Assembly (NCBI GenBank): GCA_035650255.1
Contig: DASRIA010000059.1
Location: forward strand, 1-33,045
Direction: 5' to 3'
Origin: DASRIA01 sp035650255
GTDB lineage: Bacteria; Actinomycetota; Thermoleophilia; Solirubrobacterales; JBBDJG01
Length of the DNA: 33,045 nucleotides
Part shown: piece after piece, positions 31,830 through 33,045 of the stretch
Layout of the letters: the number at the start of each line of letters is the position of its first letter
Position numbering within the stretch: the stretch's first letter is position 1
Notes under the pieces: model-generated
The model's database searches: none
The model's input: only the letters and a program-made list of their open reading frames with translations
What the model was told of the DNA's origin: nothing
Made by a program: the position numbers and the translations under genes

Positions 31830-32873
31830 ATGTTGCACGCCGGGTTGGATCTCAGCCGAAAGCGGATCGATGTTTGTCTGCTGTCCGAGTTAGGAGAACA
31901 CGTCGACCAGCTCGCTGCGCCGCCTGACGCGGATGCGCTGAGGGCGCTCGCGAGGCGGATCGAGGAGCGCTATCGGGAGCCGGTTTGCGCGGTGGTCGAG
32001 TCGATGACCGGGGCCCGCCTGGTCCACGACACCCTCGAGCAGGAGGGCTGGGAGGTGGAGATCGCGGATGCGCAGAAGGTGAAGGGCCTGGCGCCGCTGG
32101 CCTGCAAGACCGACAAGATCGACTCGCAGGTGTTGGCGCTCTTGAGCCAGCGCGACCTGGTGCCGGCGATCTGGCTGCCCGACCCGAGAATCCGCGAGGA
32201 GCGCGAGCTGGCCCGCTTCCGGCTCCACCTGGTCAAGCACAAGTCGGCGCTCAAGAACCGGGTCCACTCGACGCTGATCAACTTCGGCAAGCCGTGCCCG
32301 GTCACCGACCTGTTCGGGCTCGAGGGCCGAAAGCTGCTGGCCCGACTCCAGGTCCCGGAGCCGTGGCGCAGCAATGTCGCGGCGAGCGTGGAGTTGATCG
32401 ACGACCTCGAATGCCAGATCGCCGAGATCAACCGCAAGCTCCGCCAGGGCCACGCCGACCACCGCTACATCCCGCTGCTGATGAGCGCACCAGGGATCGG
32501 CTGGGTGCTCGCCTTCACGATCGCCGCCGAGATCGGCGAGATCGGAAGGTTCCCGTCGCCCGAGAAGCTGGCCGGCTACACCGGTCTCTGCCCGCGCGTC
32601 AACCAGTCAGGAGACAAGGATCGCCGCGGCCCGCTGACCAAGCACGGCCCCACCTACCTGCGCTGGGCGCTGCTCGAGGCGACCATGCACGCGCTCAGGC
32701 ACCCCGCCTACGCGCAGCGCTACCAGCGCAACAAGCAGCGGCTTGGCAAGCAGCGCGGCGCCAAGGTCGCCCAAGTCGACATCGCCCGCCGGCTCAGCCA
32801 CGCGATCTGGCACATGCTTACCCGCAACCAGCAGTTCGCTCCCAGAGGCGCCACTGTTCGTCTGGCGGCCTGA
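31830..32873 (+). CDS. IS110/IS1111-family transposase (DEDD recombinase)
   Basis: 347 residues, full length. The N-terminal RuvC-like domain has the acidic set Asp7 (AGLDLS), Glu57 (VVESM), Asp95 and Asp98 (KTDKIDSQ). A coiled helical linker (about 125-200) follows. The C-terminal transposase-20 domain begins MSAPGIGWVLAFTIAAEIGE and contains PEKLAGYTGLCPRVNQSG with the probable nucleophilic Ser, then GPLTKHGPTYLRWALLEATM. In IS110-type elements the recombinase works with a bridge RNA transcribed from the element. ATG 31830 has a strong ribosome binding site that is hidden in a hairpin. No stop codon or frameshift, so probably active. Confidence 0.93.
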   Translation: MLHAGLDLSRKRIDVCLLSELGEHVDQLAAPPDADALRALARRIEERYREPVCAVVESMTGARLVHDTLEQEGWEVEIADAQKVKGLAPLACKTDKIDSQVLALLSQRDLVPAIWLPDPRIREERELARFRLHLVKHKSALKNRVHSTLINFGKPCPVTDLFGLEGRKLLARLQVPEPWRSNVAASVELIDDLECQIAEINRKLRQGHADHRYIPLLMSAPGIGWVLAFTIAAEIGEIGRFPSPEKLAGYTGLCPRVNQSGDKDRRGPLTKHGPTYLRWALLEATMHALRHPAYAQRYQRNKQRLGKQRGAKVAQVDIARRLSHAIWHMLTRNQQFAPRGATVRLAA

Positions 32874-33021
32874 CCGCCCCCTTTGGAATTGCGCCCCCGA
32901 GCGAACGATCCGATTTCGCCTGATCCACCCGCCGAGGTGGCCATAGAGACATGAGCATCGCTCCCCACCACAGACCAACGCGAGGAAACCCCACCCACAA
33001 ACCGACCAGCAGTTGACACAC
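32874..33021 (+). ncRNA. Candidate bridge RNA segment of the IS
   Basis: Between the transposase stop and the right inverted repeat there is a 148-bp non-coding stretch, the place where IS1111-group elements encode their bridge RNA. It contains a small stem CCACC/GGTGG (about 32927-32942) directly followed by CATAGAGAC (32942-32950), which recurs exactly at the element's right terminus (33032-33040). A guide loop that matches the element end is expected of the donor-binding loop. Direct evidence is limited to position, this 9-base identity and the local stem. Confidence 0.4.
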
Positions 33022-33034
33022 GGCCCTTCTTCAT
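33022..33034 (-). repeat. Right subterminal inverted repeat of the IS
   Basis: Reverse complement ATGAAGAAGGGCC; 12 of 13 matches to the left copy. TTGACA lies 4 bp inside it, and AGAGAC follows it directly. Confidence 0.75.
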
Positions 33035-33045
33035 AGAGACGAACA

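Larger units (their letters stand above)
31757..33034 (+). mobile_element. Intact IS110/IS1111-family insertion sequence
   Basis: The element is bounded by subterminal inverted repeats that match at 12 of 13 positions: ATGAAGGAGGGCC (31757-31769) and the reverse complement of 33022-33034 (ATGAAGAAGGGCC). It encodes one DEDD recombinase (31830-32873), leaves a 5' non-coding stretch of about 70 bp and a 3' one of about 150 bp, and ends with TTGACA (33013-33018) pointing outwards, which can form a promoter when the ends are joined in a circle. Subterminal repeats with the longer non-coding part downstream fit the IS1111 group. The true termini should lie a few bases outside the repeats. Confidence 0.8.

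Noticed and set aside
1..33045. CRISPR array or cas genes
   Set aside because: No regularly spaced direct repeats of suitable length and no Cas-like motifs were seen; the collagen triplets are coding repeats.

Overview
The window is high-GC actinobacterial DNA. The closest match I recognise is the class Thermoleophilia (Solirubrobacterales type). The pointers are secreted collagen-like proteins with an ALGGSAYA-type signal followed by G-X-Y triplets, an RTX-like repeat protein, large ATPase-LuxR (LAL) regulators, and many start codons with an actinobacterial TANNNT hexamer 5-9 nt upstream and no Shine-Dalgarno, which suggests leaderless mRNAs. The lineage is inferred from protein style; no rRNA or complete tRNA gene is present.

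Layout. 1-3.7 kb: the tail of an epimerase-like gene, a remnant of a zinc-type alcohol dehydrogenase, a PLP threonine/serine dehydratase, a dimethylargininase-like hydrolase, a lipoprotein and a VOC protein. 3.9-6.2 kb: a winged-helix regulator with a DrrAB-type ABC exporter, behind a perfect inverted repeat that probably is its operator. 6.3-8.2 kb: small stress-type genes (GYD domain, lysine/serine-rich basic protein, tandem CBS protein, helical ferritin-like protein). 8.3-14.8 kb: a four-gene minus-strand cluster running LAL regulator, alpha/beta hydrolase, SAM methyltransferase, secreted RTX-like protein. 14.9-19.8 kb: a frameshifted HNH nuclease relic, two tandem collagen-like secreted proteins (the first start-stop coupled to an 83-residue ORF) and a second LAL regulator. 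20.2-23.4 kb: a flavoprotein monooxygenase and an MFS transporter fused to a cyclic-nucleotide-binding domain.

23.5-25.3 kb: a 67-residue protein carrying two DVxGHxxR motifs, divergent from a cytoplasmic subtilisin-like protease that is directly coupled to a GAF-domain protein. This is the most system-like set of unknown genes in the window. 25.3-33.0 kb is gene-poor and mobile. It begins at the 3' half of a tRNA-Ala(CGC)-like gene (a probable attachment-site copy) and holds a 59-residue membrane protein, a YibE/F protein, a triply frameshifted IS110 relic, a second VOC protein, a beta-propeller secreted protein and one intact IS110/IS1111-family element. That element has subterminal inverted repeats, a hairpin hiding the transposase ribosome binding site, and a downstream non-coding segment that repeats 9 bp of the element terminus, as a bridge-RNA guide would.

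Functions are assigned by motif recognition from sequence alone; no database search was run.
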